Shown: positions 18,347 through 28,800 of the stretch, piece by piece
Position numbering within the stretch: the stretch's first letter is position 1
Layout of the letters: each line of letters starts with the position of its first letter
NCBI RefSeq assembly: GCF_008016795.1
Contig: NZ_SDIK01000056.1
Span: 32,005-96,004 of the forward strand
Source of the DNA: Prevotella brunnea
Lineage (GTDB): Bacteria; Bacteroidota; Bacteroidia; Bacteroidales; Bacteroidaceae
DNA length: 64,000 nucleotides
Reading direction: 5' to 3'
Translations under genes and position numbers: made by a program
Notes under the pieces: model-generated
Told to the model about the DNA's origin: nothing
Database searches by the model: none
The model's input: only the letters and a program-made list of their open reading frames with translations

Positions 18347-19000
18347 ATGAAGAAAAAATTTATTTGCACCGCTTGCGGATACATGTACGAAGGTGCCGAA
18401 GCACCCGCAGAATGTCCCGTTTGCCACGCTAAGGCAGACAAGTTCAAGGAGTTCAACCCATCTGCCCTGAAAGGAACAAAGACAGAAGCCAACCTCCAAG
18501 CAGCATTCGCCGGTGAGAGTCAGGCTCACACCAAATACCAATACTACGCTTCGAAAGCTCGCAAAGACGGCTACGTACAGATGTCGGACATCTTCATGGA
18601 GACCGCTCGCAACGAGAAAGAACACGCAAAACTCTGGTTCAAGTTCCTGCACGAGGGCGATATCCCCTCCACCGACCGCAACCTGAGCGACGCAGCAGCA
18701 GGCGAGAACTACGAATGGACCGATATGTATGAGCGCATGGCAAAAGAAGCCATGGAAGAAGGCTTCCCCGAAATCGCCGTGAAGTTCCGAAAGGTAGGCG
18801 ACATAGAGAGAAAACATGAGGAACGCTACCGCAAACTGTTGAAAAACATCGCCGACAAAGCAGTATTCGCAAAGGACGGCTCCGCCGTATGGCAGTGCAT
18901 CAACTGCGGACATATCGTAGTGGGCAAACAAGCACCGGAAGTATGCCCCGTTTGCGACCATCCACAGAGCTTCTTCCAAGTAGCTCCGGAAAACTTCTAA
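18347..19000 (+). CDS. rubrerythrin with rubredoxin-like domains at both ends
   Basis: A 217-residue non-haem iron protein that reduces hydrogen peroxide in anaerobes. Residues 1-36 are a rubredoxin-like knuckle with cysteines at 7, 10, 23 and 26 ([12 protein letters not shown]... [11 protein letters not shown]). Residues about 45-175 are the ferritin-like di-iron domain ([28 protein letters not shown]). Residues about 180-217 are a second rubredoxin domain ([12 protein letters not shown]...[11 protein letters not shown]). Classical rubrerythrin has only the C-terminal domain and reverse rubrerythrin only the N-terminal one. A terminator follows at 19033-19061. Confidence 0.95.
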   Translation: MKKKFICTACGYMYEGAEAPAECPVCHAKADKFKEFNPSALKGTKTEANLQAAFAGESQAHTKYQYYASKARKDGYVQMSDIFMETARNEKEHAKLWFKFLHEGDIPSTDRNLSDAAAGENYEWTDMYERMAKEAMEEGFPEIAVKFRKVGDIERKHEERYRKLLKNIADKAVFAKDGSAVWQCINCGHIVVGKQAPEVCPVCDHPQSFFQVAPENF

Positions 19001-19032
19001 TCCATCAGTGTTGAAACATGAACATCAATCTT

Positions 19033-19061
19033 GCCGCGTCCCGTCTGGACGCGGCTTTTTT
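19033..19061 (+). terminator. rho-independent terminator of the rubrerythrin gene
   Basis: GCCGCGTCC and GGACGCGGC form a 9-bp stem with a CGTCT loop, followed by TTTTTT. Confidence 0.9.
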
Positions 19062-19239
19062 CGCTCATCAGACAAACCAACACCGAACGGCAATGACCCG
19101 AAATCAAGTGCCGAAACGCAATGCCGCTTGTACCGGAAAACACAACGTCGAAACACGGAATTTAACCCGGTTCGCAAAGTCCGACAACCGAGAAAAAAAG
19201 ATTACGCGAAATTTTCGTGCATTTCAAATATATTTTTCG

Positions 19240-19247
19240 TAACTTTG
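19240..19247 (+). promoter_or_regulatory. -7 promoter element (TAACTTTG) of serS
   Basis: Lies 36 bases before the serS ATG at 19283 and excludes the longer frame open to 19217. Confidence 0.6.
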
Positions 19248-19282
19248 TTTCCCAAATAGGAAATCATAACATAAAAAGAAAC

Positions 19283-20569
19283 ATGCTTACATTAAAGCTC
19301 ATCAGTGAGGAAACGGAACGTGTGATAAAAGGGCTTGAAAAAAAGCACTTTACCAACGCGCGCAAAACCATAGAAAAAGTATTGGAACTCGACAGACTTC
19401 GTCGCACCAACCAACAACAACTCGACAGCGGAAAACAACAACAAAACCAACTCTCAAGGCAGATTGGCGGATTGATGAAGGAAGGAAAGAAAAACGAAGC
19501 AGAAGAAATAAAAAACAAAGTGGCAGAACTGAAAGCCACTGACAAGACACTTCGCGAGGAAATGGAAAAGGCACAAAATGCCCTAAACGAAGTGCTGCTC
19601 ACCATTCCGAACATCCCCAACGATGACGTACCGGAGGGAAAAGACGCTTCCGACAACGTGGTGGTGAAAGAAGGAGGCACAAAACCCATCTTCAACGAAA
19701 AGGCATTGTGCCACTGGGACTTGTGCAAGAAGTTCAATCTCGTGGACTTCGACCTCGGAGTGAAAATCACCGGAGCGGGATTCCCCATATATATAGGTAA
19801 GATGGCACGACTGCAACGTGCGCTGGAAGCATTCTTCCTCGATGAAGCACGCAAGAGCGGATACTTGGAAATACAACCCCCGCTACTCGTCAATCAGGCA
19901 TCAGGACTCGGCACGGGACAATTGCCCGACAAAGAAGGACAGATGTATCACGCACAGACCGACGACCTCTACCTCATTCCCACCGCAGAAGTACCCGTTA
20001 CCAACATCTTCCGCGACGAAATCCTCGAAGAAGAACAGCTTCCCGTGAAACGTTGCGCCTATTCGTCGTGCTTCCGACGCGAAGCAGGTAGCTACGGCAA
20101 AGACGTACGCGGACTGAACAGGCTGCATCAGTTCGATAAAGTGGAGATTGTACGCATCGACACACCACAACATTCCTACCAATCGCTCGCCGAAATGCTC
20201 GACCACGTGGAAAGACTGCTCCAAAAATTGGAACTCCCCTATCACATCCTGCGACTTTGCGGCGGCGACATGAGCTTCACTTCAGCCATCTGCTACGACT
20301 TCGAAGTATGGAGCGCGGCACAAGAACGCTGGCTGGAAGTAAGTTCCGTGTCCAACTTCGAAAACTATCAGGCCAACCGCCTGCACTGTCGTTACCGCCG
20401 CTCGGCAGACAAAAAGATAGAACTCTGTCACACCCTCAATGGTTCGGCATTGGCATTGCCCCGCATCGTGGCAGCCATCATTGAGAACAACCAGACAGCT
20501 GAAGGCATTCGAGTGCCGAAAGTACTCGTACCCTACTGCGGATTCGAGTTGCTTGACGACAAGAACTGA
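19283..20569 (+). CDS. serS: seryl-tRNA synthetase
   Basis: A 428-residue class II aminoacyl-tRNA synthetase that charges tRNA-Ser. The N-terminal coiled-coil arm is visible (about 30-105, rich in Glu, Lys and Gln), followed by the class II core with TAEVPVTN, the motif 2 region FRREAGSYGKDVRGLNRLHQFDKVE, and motif 3 near LNGSALALPRIVAAIIEN. The start at 19283 (MLTLKLISEETERV) matches the family and sits after the promoter at 19240-19247. It may be co-transcribed with the nfn gene 98 bases downstream. Confidence 0.97.
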   Translation: MLTLKLISEETERVIKGLEKKHFTNARKTIEKVLELDRLRRTNQQQLDSGKQQQNQLSRQIGGLMKEGKKNEAEEIKNKVAELKATDKTLREEMEKAQNALNEVLLTIPNIPNDDVPEGKDASDNVVVKEGGTKPIFNEKALCHWDLCKKFNLVDFDLGVKITGAGFPIYIGKMARLQRALEAFFLDEARKSGYLEIQPPLLVNQASGLGTGQLPDKEGQMYHAQTDDLYLIPTAEVPVTNIFRDEILEEEQLPVKRCAYSSCFRREAGSYGKDVRGLNRLHQFDKVEIVRIDTPQHSYQSLAEMLDHVERLLQKLELPYHILRLCGGDMSFTSAICYDFEVWSAAQERWLEVSSVSNFENYQANRLHCRYRRSADKKIELCHTLNGSALALPRIVAAIIENNQTAEGIRVPKVLVPYCGFELLDDKN

Positions 20570-20667
20570 CCCTTCTGAGGACATTCCCTTTCCACAAAAA
20601 CATCAACCCCACTCCACGATTAGCACCAAAAATGCCAACCGGGAGCGAAAAGGACAAAGAAAATATC

Positions 20668-23028
20668 ATGAACAAGATTATCAGCAAAGAACAATTCTCA
20701 GAGAAGGTGTATTGCATCGTTGTGGAAGCACCCCTCATTGCACGAAGTTGCAAACCGGGAAACTTCATCATCGTTCGCGTGGACAAGAACAGCGAGCGAG
20801 TGCCTTACACCATTGCCAAATCCGACCCTGACAAAGGAACACTCACCATGGTCATTCAGGAAGTGGGACTCTCCTCCACCAAGTTGTGTAAATTAGCACC
20901 CGGCGATGAAGTACTCGACATCGTAGGTCCGTTGGGCAACGCCTCGCACATCGAAAACTACGGCACCGTGGTCTGTGCAGGCGGAGGTATCGGCATCGCA
21001 GCTATCCTGCCCATCCTCACGGCACTGAAAAAAGCCGGCAACCGCGTCATATCCGTACTCGCCGGACGCACCAAAGAACTGGTAATCATGGTGGACGACG
21101 TGGCAAAATATTCCGATGAAGTCATCATCATGACAGATGATGGCTCTTATGGGAAGAAAGGTGTCGTAACCGTAGGTGTGGAAGAAGTCATACAACGCGA
21201 GCATGTGGACAAGGTGCTTGCCATCGGTCCACCCATGATGATGAAGTTCACATCGCTGCTCGCCAAGAAATACGGCATCCCCAACGATGTATCGCTCAAC
21301 ACCATCATGGTGGACGGAACGGGAATGTGCGGCGCTTGCCGACTGACGATTGGCGGAAAGACGAAATTCGTCTGCATAGATGGTCCGGAATTCAACGGCG
21401 ACCTCGTGGATTGGGACGAGATGTTCAAACGAATGGGAACGTTCAAGGGAGTGGAACGCGAAGAGATGGAACGCAAATCCGCTGTCATCGAACACACGGA
21501 AAAGAAAGACGAGAACGCAGCACCTGCCGGGACGGACAACTTGCACCCTGCGGAAGAAACGAAAGTGCCACTCGCCGAACTTACCAACCGCGATGCTGAA
21601 TGGCGAAAGGAGCTGCGCAAGAGTATGAAACCCAAGGAGCGAACAGCAATAGAGCGTGTGCGAATGCCGGAGCTTGACCCAATCTATCGCGCCACGACAC
21701 GCACCGAGGAGGTGAACAAAGGACTGACAACGGAAATGGCAATGCGCGAGGCGCAACGTTGTTTGGATTGTGCCAAGCCCACCTGCATGGAAGGTTGCCC
21801 GGTGAGCATCAACATCCCAAGTTTCATCAAGAACATTGAGCGCGGACAGTTCCTCAATGCCGCCCGTGTGCTGAAAGATACTTCCGCTTTGCCGGCAGTC
21901 TGCGGTCGCGTCTGTCCGCAGGAGAAACAGTGCGAGAGCCGTTGCATCCACCTGAAGATGAACGAGCCTGCCGTTGCCATAGGTTATTTGGAACGTTTCG
22001 CTGCCGACTACGAACGCGAGAGTGGAAACATCACCCTGCCCGATCTTGAACCATCGAATGGCATCAAAGTGGCAGTCATCGGGTCAGGACCCGCCGGACT
22101 GAGTTTTGCCGGCGACATGGTGAAAAGAGGTTTCCAAGTATATGTCTTCGAGGCACTCCACGAGGTGGGAGGCGTATTGAAATACGGCATACCGGAGTTC
22201 CGACTGCCCAACAAAATCGTAGAAGTGGAGGTGGAGAACCTCAGAAAACTCGGCGTACACTTCCAAACCGACACCATCATTGGAAAAACCATCAGCGTGG
22301 AGGAATTGGAACGAAACGGATTCAAAGGCATTTTCGTGGGGTCGGGAGCCGGACTTCCCAACTTCATGGGCATACCCGGTGAGAACAGCATCAACATTCT
22401 TTCGAGCAACGAATATCTCACACGTGTCAATCTCATGGATGCTGCCAACCCCGATACCGACACTCCCATCATCATTGGCAAGAAAGTGCTCGTCGTGGGA
22501 GGTGGCAACACCGCCATGGACTCCTGTCGCACGGCAAAACGGCTGGGTGCCGACGTTACGCTGGTTTATCGCCGTTCCATCGAAGAAATGCCAGCAAGAG
22601 CCGAAGAGGTGAAGCACGCTCAGGAGGAAGGCATCAACTTCCTCACGCTCCACAACCCAAAGGAGTATCTCGCCGATGAGAATGGGCGCGTCAGCGGTGC
22701 AATCCTCGACGTAATGCAGCTTGGCGAACCCGACGAGAGTGGTCGGCGCCGTCCGGAAACCACGGGCAAGACAATTACCATCGACTGCGATCAGGTGGTG
22801 GTGGCAGTGGGTGTATCGCCCAATCCGCTGGTTCCGAAATCCATCAAGGGCTTGGAATTGGGCAGAAAGAACACCATCGTCGTGAACGAGAGCATGCAGA
22901 GTTCGCAAGCCGACATCTATGCCGGTGGAGACATCGTGCGTGGCGGTGCCACCGTCATCCTTGCCATGGGCGATGGCAGACGCGCAGCGAAGAACATGGC
23001 GGAAAGCCTTCTGCAAAAAGGAAAATAG
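20668..23028 (+). CDS. fused NfnAB: ferredoxin-NADP+/NADH electron-bifurcating reductase
   Basis: A 786-residue fusion. Residues 1-260 resemble NfnA/PyrK, an FAD/NAD-binding ferredoxin reductase ending in a [2Fe-2S] site (MCGACRLTIGG, cysteines 221, 224 and 236). Residues from about 335 resemble NfnB/GltD: two cysteine groups for [4Fe-4S] clusters (CLDCAKPTCMEGCPV and CGRVCPQEKQCESRC), then FAD (IGSGPAGL) and NADPH (VVGGGNTAMD) binding folds. In separate-subunit species this complex couples NADH and reduced ferredoxin to NADP+. Databases often label such fusions PyrK/glutamate synthase. The start at 20668 (MNKIISKEQF) matches the PyrK-type N-terminus. A glutamate synthase role cannot be excluded, but no large subunit lies nearby. 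Confidence 0.88.
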   Translation: MNKIISKEQFSEKVYCIVVEAPLIARSCKPGNFIIVRVDKNSERVPYTIAKSDPDKGTLTMVIQEVGLSSTKLCKLAPGDEVLDIVGPLGNASHIENYGTVVCAGGGIGIAAILPILTALKKAGNRVISVLAGRTKELVIMVDDVAKYSDEVIIMTDDGSYGKKGVVTVGVEEVIQREHVDKVLAIGPPMMMKFTSLLAKKYGIPNDVSLNTIMVDGTGMCGACRLTIGGKTKFVCIDGPEFNGDLVDWDEMFKRMGTFKGVEREEMERKSAVIEHTEKKDENAAPAGTDNLHPAEETKVPLAELTNRDAEWRKELRKSMKPKERTAIERVRMPELDPIYRATTRTEEVNKGLTTEMAMREAQRCLDCAKPTCMEGCPVSINIPSFIKNIERGQFLNAARVLKDTSALPAVCGRVCPQEKQCESRCIHLKMNEPAVAIGYLERFAADYERESGNITLPDLEPSNGIKVAVIGSGPAGLSFAGDMVKRGFQVYVFEALHEVGGVLKYGIPEFRLPNKIVEVEVENLRKLGVHFQTDTIIGKTISVEELERNGFKGIFVGSGAGLPNFMGIPGENSINILSSNEYLTRVNLMDAANPDTDTPIIIGKKVLVVGGGNTAMDSCRTAKRLGADVTLVYRRSIEEMPARAEEVKHAQEEGINFLTLHNPKEYLADENGRVSGAILDVMQLGEPDESGRRRPETTGKTITIDCDQVVVAVGVSPNPLVPKSIKGLELGRKNTIVVNESMQSSQADIYAGGDIVRGGATVILAMGDGRRAAKNMAESLLQKGK

Positions 23029-23087
23029 GCAAAAGCCGATTGGCAAACATACGATGGCAGGCGATTCTCCCTGCCATCATTCCTCAA

Positions 23088-23126
23088 AAGAAACGAGCAG
23101 GCGCATTGCGTCCGCTCGTTTCTTCG
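23088..23126 (+). terminator. probable terminator after nfnAB
   Basis: AAGAAACGAGC and GCTCGTTTCTT form an 11-bp stem around 15 bases, about 60 bases after the stop. The U-run is interrupted by C. A weaker stem (GATGGCAGG/CCTGCCATC) precedes it at 23053-23078. Confidence 0.6.
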
Positions 23127-23192
23127 TTATATACTGCTGCTTCCATGAATATTCTTTTATCTCAAATCGCTCATTAGGATTTTTCGGTGTTC

Positions 23193-23443
23193 CATGGCAG
23201 TGAGAAAATCTTTATCTTTTCCCGATGGCACTCTAACCGCCATGAAATAACATTACAAAAACAACGTTCTCGACACACTTCGTAATCCGCTGATAATCAG
23301 TAGGATATTAATTGCTTTTTAAAAGCTTAGCTTTTGCACCATAATACATGACCTTTTGCATTGCAAAAGCTTAGCTTTCGGCGTGCAAAAGCTAAGTTTT
23401 GGATTGACGAATGAAGAATTTTCAGGACATTATTGAACTTTCT
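23193..23443 (+). repeat. dispersed 22-bp-period repeat element, copy 4 (forward, long form)
   Basis: The core units start at 23321, 23343, 23365 and 23387 (period 22): AAAAGCTTAGCTTTTG, AATACATGACCTTTTG, AAAAGCTTAGCTTTCG and AAAAGCTAAGTTTTGG. Spacers are CACCAT, CATTGC and GCGTGC. The whole region from CATGGCAGTGAGAA (23193) to TTATTGAACTTT is closely similar to the reverse complement of 30772-31021, copy 6. It lies between convergent nfnAB and trkH genes. Confidence 0.92.
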
Positions 23444-23498
23444 CCATGCCGCCGGGGAAGAATTTTCGTGTTTTCAACGCCCAAAAACCAAAGAATAT

Positions 23499-23526
23499 GC
23501 CTGTCGGTTGTCTTGCCCCGACAGGC
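23499..23526 (-). terminator. possible terminator of trkH
   Basis: Minus-strand GCCTGTCGG/CCGACAGGC stem about 60 bases past the trkH stop. The following T-run is poor, so this is tentative. Confidence 0.4.
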
Positions 23527-23582
23527 GCAGATGTCGATACATGAGTTTATGGAAGATGACTTGTGGTGAGAAAAATTGCTCA

Positions 23583-25082
23583 CTAAGCCCAGCTTCCGCG
23601 CCAAGTGGGTGGATAAAAGATGAGCAGGAAACCGAAGATTTCCAATCGTCCGATAATCATCAGCACGGAGAGAATCCATTTCCCGGCATCGGGAAGCAAC
23701 GCCCACGTGTAAGCCGGACCAAACTTGCCCAAGCCCGGACCGGTGTTGCCCATGGCGGAAACAACAGTTCCCGTTGCCTCGGTGAAGCCTACGCCCAACA
23801 ACATCAGCAGCAGGCAACCCACAAAAATCAACACAAAGTAAGTGGCAAAGAAGGCAAGAACCGTGGTAACGACCTTGTTGTCGAACATTTTGCCGGCACG
23901 CACGGGCAAAACGGCATGCGGATGGAGGATTTGTCGGAACTGATTTTTGATGCAGATGGCAATAATTGCCAGGCGAAGGCTCTTGATTCCGCCACTTGTC
24001 GAACCCGTACAACCTCCCGAGAGCATGGCGAAGAGGATGAGCATCCACGTGAACGGCGGCCAAAGGTTGTAGTCATCGGTGGCAAAACCACAGGAGGTGT
24101 GCAAGGAAGACATTTGGAAAAATGCCTTTCTGAACGCTTCCTCCACTCCATAACCATTCTGCCAAATCAGCGTAAGGGTGATGATGATGGTGAGAACTCC
24201 CACGGAAGCCAAGAACCAACGCAGTTCGACACTGTGCCAAACCTGTCGGAAATGCCCCTTGACGGCTATGAAATAGAGTGAGAAGTTCACTGACGAGAAA
24301 AGCATGAACAGCGAAATGACATATTCCATAAATGGCGAATTCCAGTAAGCCACGCTCGCTTGTTTGGTGGAAAACCCACCCGTGGAAGTGGTGGTAAAGG
24401 CATGGCAGAGAGCATCGAAGACACCCATGCCGCCCGCGATGAGCAATACCGTCTCAAGGGCCGTGATGATGCAATAAATAGTCCAAATATAACGTGCCAT
24501 GATGCGCGTCTTGGGATGTATCTTGTCATGCGTAACGCCCGTGGCTTCGGATGAAAAGAGCATCTGTCCGCTGGTGCCGAAGCCCGGCAGGAGGATAATG
24601 GTGAAGCAGACAATGCCCAGTCCGCCAATCCATTGCGTCAGACTGCGCCAAAAGAGTATGCCGTGGGGCATCTGCTCGATGTTGTTAAGAATGGTCGCTC
24701 CGGTGGTGGTGAATCCGGATATGGTCTCGAAGAAAGCATCTGCCACCGAGGGAATGTACCCACCCACGACATAAGGCATCATGCCAAAGAGTGTGTAGAA
24801 GACCCATGAGAATGCAACCACGATGTAACCCTCCGTCCGACTTGCCGTGTCGCTGCTGTTCCTACCGTAAATCAGCAGCGTAACACTGACCAACGCACAA
24901 GCCGACAAGGAAATGAGAAACGCTTTCCAGTCTTCCTCGCCATACCATAGCGACACGCCACAACAAGCTAAAAGCAACAACGGCTCAAAGAGCAACAGCT
25001 GTCCCACCATGTGGGCAATGAGCTTATGGCTCGCCTTATTGTCCGATTCCTTCGGGCGCGCCGTGAAAATGTTGAAATTCAT
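23583..25082 (-). CDS. trkH: TrkH-type potassium uptake channel subunit
   Basis: A 499-residue membrane protein of the Trk/Ktr family. It has the four repeated membrane-pore-membrane units, with filter-like segments such as TTTGATILNNIEQMPHGILFWRSLTQWIGGLG, TTSTGGFSTKQAS, TSCGFATDDYN and NTGPGLGKFGP. It imports K+ across the inner membrane, normally gated by a cytoplasmic TrkA subunit, but no trkA lies in this window. A minus-strand TACCTTTG element at 25291-25298 implies a leader of about 200 bases. The protein ends at WRGSWA, somewhat ragged but of family length. Confidence 0.95.
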   Translation of the reverse strand: MNFNIFTARPKESDNKASHKLIAHMVGQLLLFEPLLLLACCGVSLWYGEEDWKAFLISLSACALVSVTLLIYGRNSSDTASRTEGYIVVAFSWVFYTLFGMMPYVVGGYIPSVADAFFETISGFTTTGATILNNIEQMPHGILFWRSLTQWIGGLGIVCFTIILLPGFGTSGQMLFSSEATGVTHDKIHPKTRIMARYIWTIYCIITALETVLLIAGGMGVFDALCHAFTTTSTGGFSTKQASVAYWNSPFMEYVISLFMLFSSVNFSLYFIAVKGHFRQVWHSVELRWFLASVGVLTIIITLTLIWQNGYGVEEAFRKAFFQMSSLHTSCGFATDDYNLWPPFTWMLILFAMLSGGCTGSTSGGIKSLRLAIIAICIKNQFRQILHPHAVLPVRAGKMFDNKVVTTVLAFFATYFVLIFVGCLLLMLLGVGFTEATGTVVSAMGNTGPGLGKFGPAYTWALLPDAGKWILSVLMIIGRLEIFGFLLIFYPPTWRGSWA

Positions 25083-25290
25083 AATCCGTATTCTCTATAT
25101 TCAATCATCCTGCGGAATGAAGCGAACTCTTGTCGCAACCTGCTTCGGTTTGCATCTCGGGAGCACCGCCCACCCATATCCCGACATCATCCGACACCAT
25201 CCGTGCAATTACTTCAATGACGAATGTAGTCTTGATCGGGAGGCGGGGAGAATTGCCGTTGCGCAACATCCGCCCTGCCCTTTCAGCCGG

Positions 25291-25298
25291 CAAAGGTA
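25291..25298 (-). promoter_or_regulatory. -7 promoter element (TACCTTTG), probably of trkH
   Basis: Minus-strand match to TAnnTTTG, about 208 bases upstream of the trkH start. No reading frame of interest lies between them. Confidence 0.45.
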
Positions 25299-25435
25299 CG
25301 CAAAATATATGATATGCAAGCGCAGGAAAGCAAAGAAAGTTAGAAGAGGAATCCCGATGGGAAAAATATTGAATGAAGAACGCTTCGCAACGACACTTCC
25401 ACCCCCTTTGCCACACAAGATTCAGCGTTGAAAAA

Positions 25436-25539
25436 CAAAAGCTAAGCTTTTGCTATTTAAAAGGTAAGCTTTTGCAACTCAAAAGGTAAGCTTTTGCAAC
25501 TCAAAAGGTGAGCTTTTGCAGACAGGAGCGTAAGCTTTT
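25436..25539 (-). repeat. dispersed 22-bp-period repeat element, copy 5 (reverse, five units)
   Basis: Five units start at 25436, 25458, 25480, 25502 and 25524, all 22 apart. Read on the plus strand they are CAAAAGCTAAGCTTTT, TAAAAGGTAAGCTTTT, CAAAAGGTAAGCTTTT, CAAAAGGTGAGCTTTT and AGGAGCGTAAGCTTTT. Two spacers are the identical GCAACT, suggesting recent unit duplication. The copy lies between divergent trkH and DUF2723 genes. The rest of the gap 25083-25883 shows only promoter elements. Confidence 0.92.
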
Positions 25540-25804
25540 GAAACACAACAACTTAGAAAGCAGGAAACACAAGGGAAAAAGACAGCCGGATTCTGCACTG
25601 CACGAGCCCCAGCGGCATGACTTTCCGCGCACGTCGGGAAGCAACAAGGAAGGGCAGTGTTGTCCCTTCCACCCACGCTCCGCAAGCCACGCCGGGGCTT
25701 GCGTGTGGAAAACAATCCATGAAGAGAATGGAAGCGATGATGTTAAAAATTGGAAAGATAAAGATTTTATCCCCTTCCCTTGTATATTTCTGAATTTATA
25801 TTCT

Positions 25805-25812
25805 TATCTTTG
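25805..25812 (+). promoter_or_regulatory. -7 promoter element (TATCTTTG) of the DUF2723 gene
   Basis: Exact match to the consensus, 41 bases before an ATG at 25854 and 71 before the preferred ATG at 25884. Confidence 0.6.
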
Positions 25813-25883
25813 CACCAATAAATTAGAGAATAACATACCCGTCGGACAGCCCGATGGGAACGACAAAAAATCTGATGATACGG

Positions 25884-28800
25884 ATGAAACAGTTTAAAAT
25901 CGTGGACATCGCAATGGGATGGCTCGCCTTTCTGATTGCGGCATTCACCTATTGCTCCACCATCGAACCGACAGCCAGTTTTTGGGACTGTCCCGAATTC
26001 ATTACAACAGCTTACAGATTGGAAGTGGGACATCCCCCCGGGGCACCTTTCTTCGCCCTTACCGCCAATCTTTTCTCACAATTCGTCAGCGACCCCTCGC
26101 AAGTGGCACGCATGGTAAACACCATGAGCGCACTGCTCTCTGCCACCTGCATCCTGTTCCTGTTTTGGACCATCTCGCACCTCGCACGCAAACTCATCGT
26201 GCGCGATGGTGAGGAAATCTCCTTGCCAAAACTTATCGCCATCGAAGGCTCGGCACTGGTGGGCGCACTGATTTACACCTTCAGCGATACGTTCTGGTTC
26301 TCAGCCGTCGAAGGCGAAGTTTACGCCTACTCATCGGCATTCACGGCAGTGGTGTTTTGGCTCATCCTGAAATGGGAGGACAACGCCAACCAACCGCACG
26401 CCGACCGCTGGCTCGTGCTCATCGCCTACATGACCGGACTTTCCATCGGCGTGCACCTGCTCAACCTGCTCTGCATTCCTGCCATCGTTTTAGTCTATTA
26501 TTATAAAAAGGTACCCGATGCCACACTGAAAGGCTCTCTGCTGGCATTGGGAGGCTCCGTCCTGCTCGTGGCAGCCGTGCTCTACGGCGTCGTCCCGGGC
26601 ATCATCACCGTGGGCGGATGGTTCGAACTGCTCTTCACCAACACACTCGGCATGCCATTCAACACGGGAACAATCCTCTATATCTTCCTGCTGCTCGGCT
26701 CATTCATTTGGGCAATCTGCGAAACCTGTAAATGCAAGAATACGCCACGTGAGAACATCGCCTTCCTCATTGCCTTCGCGCTCATCGGTATCCCATTCGT
26801 GGGCTTCGGCTGGAGAGCATTCTTCACGGGCATCATCATCCTTTCCATCCTCTTCTTCGTACTGAAAAGAAAAAAAGACGGAAAGGCATGGGTCAGCTCG
26901 CGCACAAAGAACACCGCACTGCTCTGCATGCTCATGCTCATCATAGGCTATTCGTCCTACGCACTCATCGTCATCCGATCCACTGCCAACCCACCGATGG
27001 ACCAAAACTCACCGGAGGACATCTTCACCTTAGGCAACTACCTCAGTCGCGACCAATATGGCGACCGACCGCTGCTCTACGGACAAGCCTACACCAGCCA
27101 ACCGGCAGTGGAAGACGACGGAATGCACTACAAATTCAATGAGGGTGCACCCGTCTATCAACGCAAGGAAAAGGCTTCAGCCAATGAAAAAGACTCCTAC
27201 TTCATCGTACGCCACAAGTCCACGCAGGTGTTCCAACAAAATATGCTATTCCCACGGTTGTGGGATGAAAGTCATGCCGCACAATACGAACAATGGATGG
27301 GCGGCATCGAGGGACACGACGTAGAGGGAGTGAAGATACCTACGCAATGGGAAAACCTGAAATTCTTTATCTCCTATCAGTGCAACTTCATGTATTGGAG
27401 ATATTTCATGTGGAATTTTGCAGGCAGACAAAACGATATTCAGGGCAACGGCGAACCGGAACACGGCAACTGGATAACGGGAATAAGCTTCATCGACAAC
27501 ATGCTCTACGGCAATCAAGACCTCATGCCCGACGAACTGAAGGCAAACAAGGGACACAACGTATTCTACTGTCTGCCACTGCTGCTCGGCTTAATCGGAC
27601 TTTTCTGGCAGGCTTATCGCGGACGCCGCGGCGTACAGCAATGCTGGGTGGTGCTCTTCCTCTTCTTTATGACAGGATTGGCCATCGTCTTCTATCTGAA
27701 TCAGACACCGGGACAACCACGTGAGCGCGACTATGCCTACGCCGGATCGTTCTACGCCTTTGCCATTTGGTGCGGACTCGGCGTAACAGCCATCTACGAC
27801 CGACTCAGGAAACTCAAGGTCGGAGGCGTGGCAGCTGCTGCCATTGCATCGCTTGCCTGCCTGATAGTACCCATACAAATGGCATCGCAGACATGGGACG
27901 ACCACGACCGTTCCGGACGATACGCCGCTCGCGACTTCGGACAGAACTATCTGAACTCCCTGCAAAGGGAAGGTAGCCCCATTATCTTCACCAACGGCGA
28001 CAACGACACATTCCCGCTGTGGTATAATCAGGACGTTGAGGGCGTCAGAACCGACGCAAGAGTCTGCAACCTCTCCTATTTGCAAACCGACTGGTACATC
28101 GACCAAATGCGCCGACCGGCCTACGACTCGCCGAGTGTCCCCATCAACTGGCAAAGAATCGACTATGTGAGCGGAACCAATGAGTATGTTCCCATCGACC
28201 CCTCGATTAAGGAGGAACTAAAGGCATTGTACAGGGACGACCCGCAGGCGGCACGCAGCGAATTTGGCAACGACCCATTCGAGCTGAAGAACATATTGAA
28301 ATATTGGGTGCGCTCGAAAGATCCGCAACTCCACGTCATTCCCACCGATACCATCTACATGACCATCGACAAAGAGGCTGTGCGCAAGAGCGGAATGATG
28401 ATACCAACCGACAGCATTCCCGACCGAATGGCAATCTCGCTTGCAGGAAAACAAGCCATTTACAAGAAAGATCTCATGATGCTTGAGATGATAGCGAACA
28501 CCAATTGGACACGTCCGCTCTATGTAGCCATCACCGTGGGTTCGGAAAACTTCATGAACCTCGGCGACAACTTCATCCAAGAAGGATTGGTGAACCGCAT
28601 CACACCGTTCTATACCAAAGGGGGCAGGAACAATTACGATACGGAAAAGTCATACGACATCATGATGAACCGATTTAAGTGGGGAGGAATGTCCACCAAA
28701 GGACTCTACATTGACGAGACCATCATGCGCATGTGCTACACCCATCGGCGTGAAATGGCACAGCTCGCCCTCAGACTACTCGAGGAGAAGAAGCCCCAGA

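Noticed and set aside
20893..23046. Two long antisense frames opposite nfnAB
   Set aside because: They overlap a well-conserved gene and have no start signals or recognisable domains.
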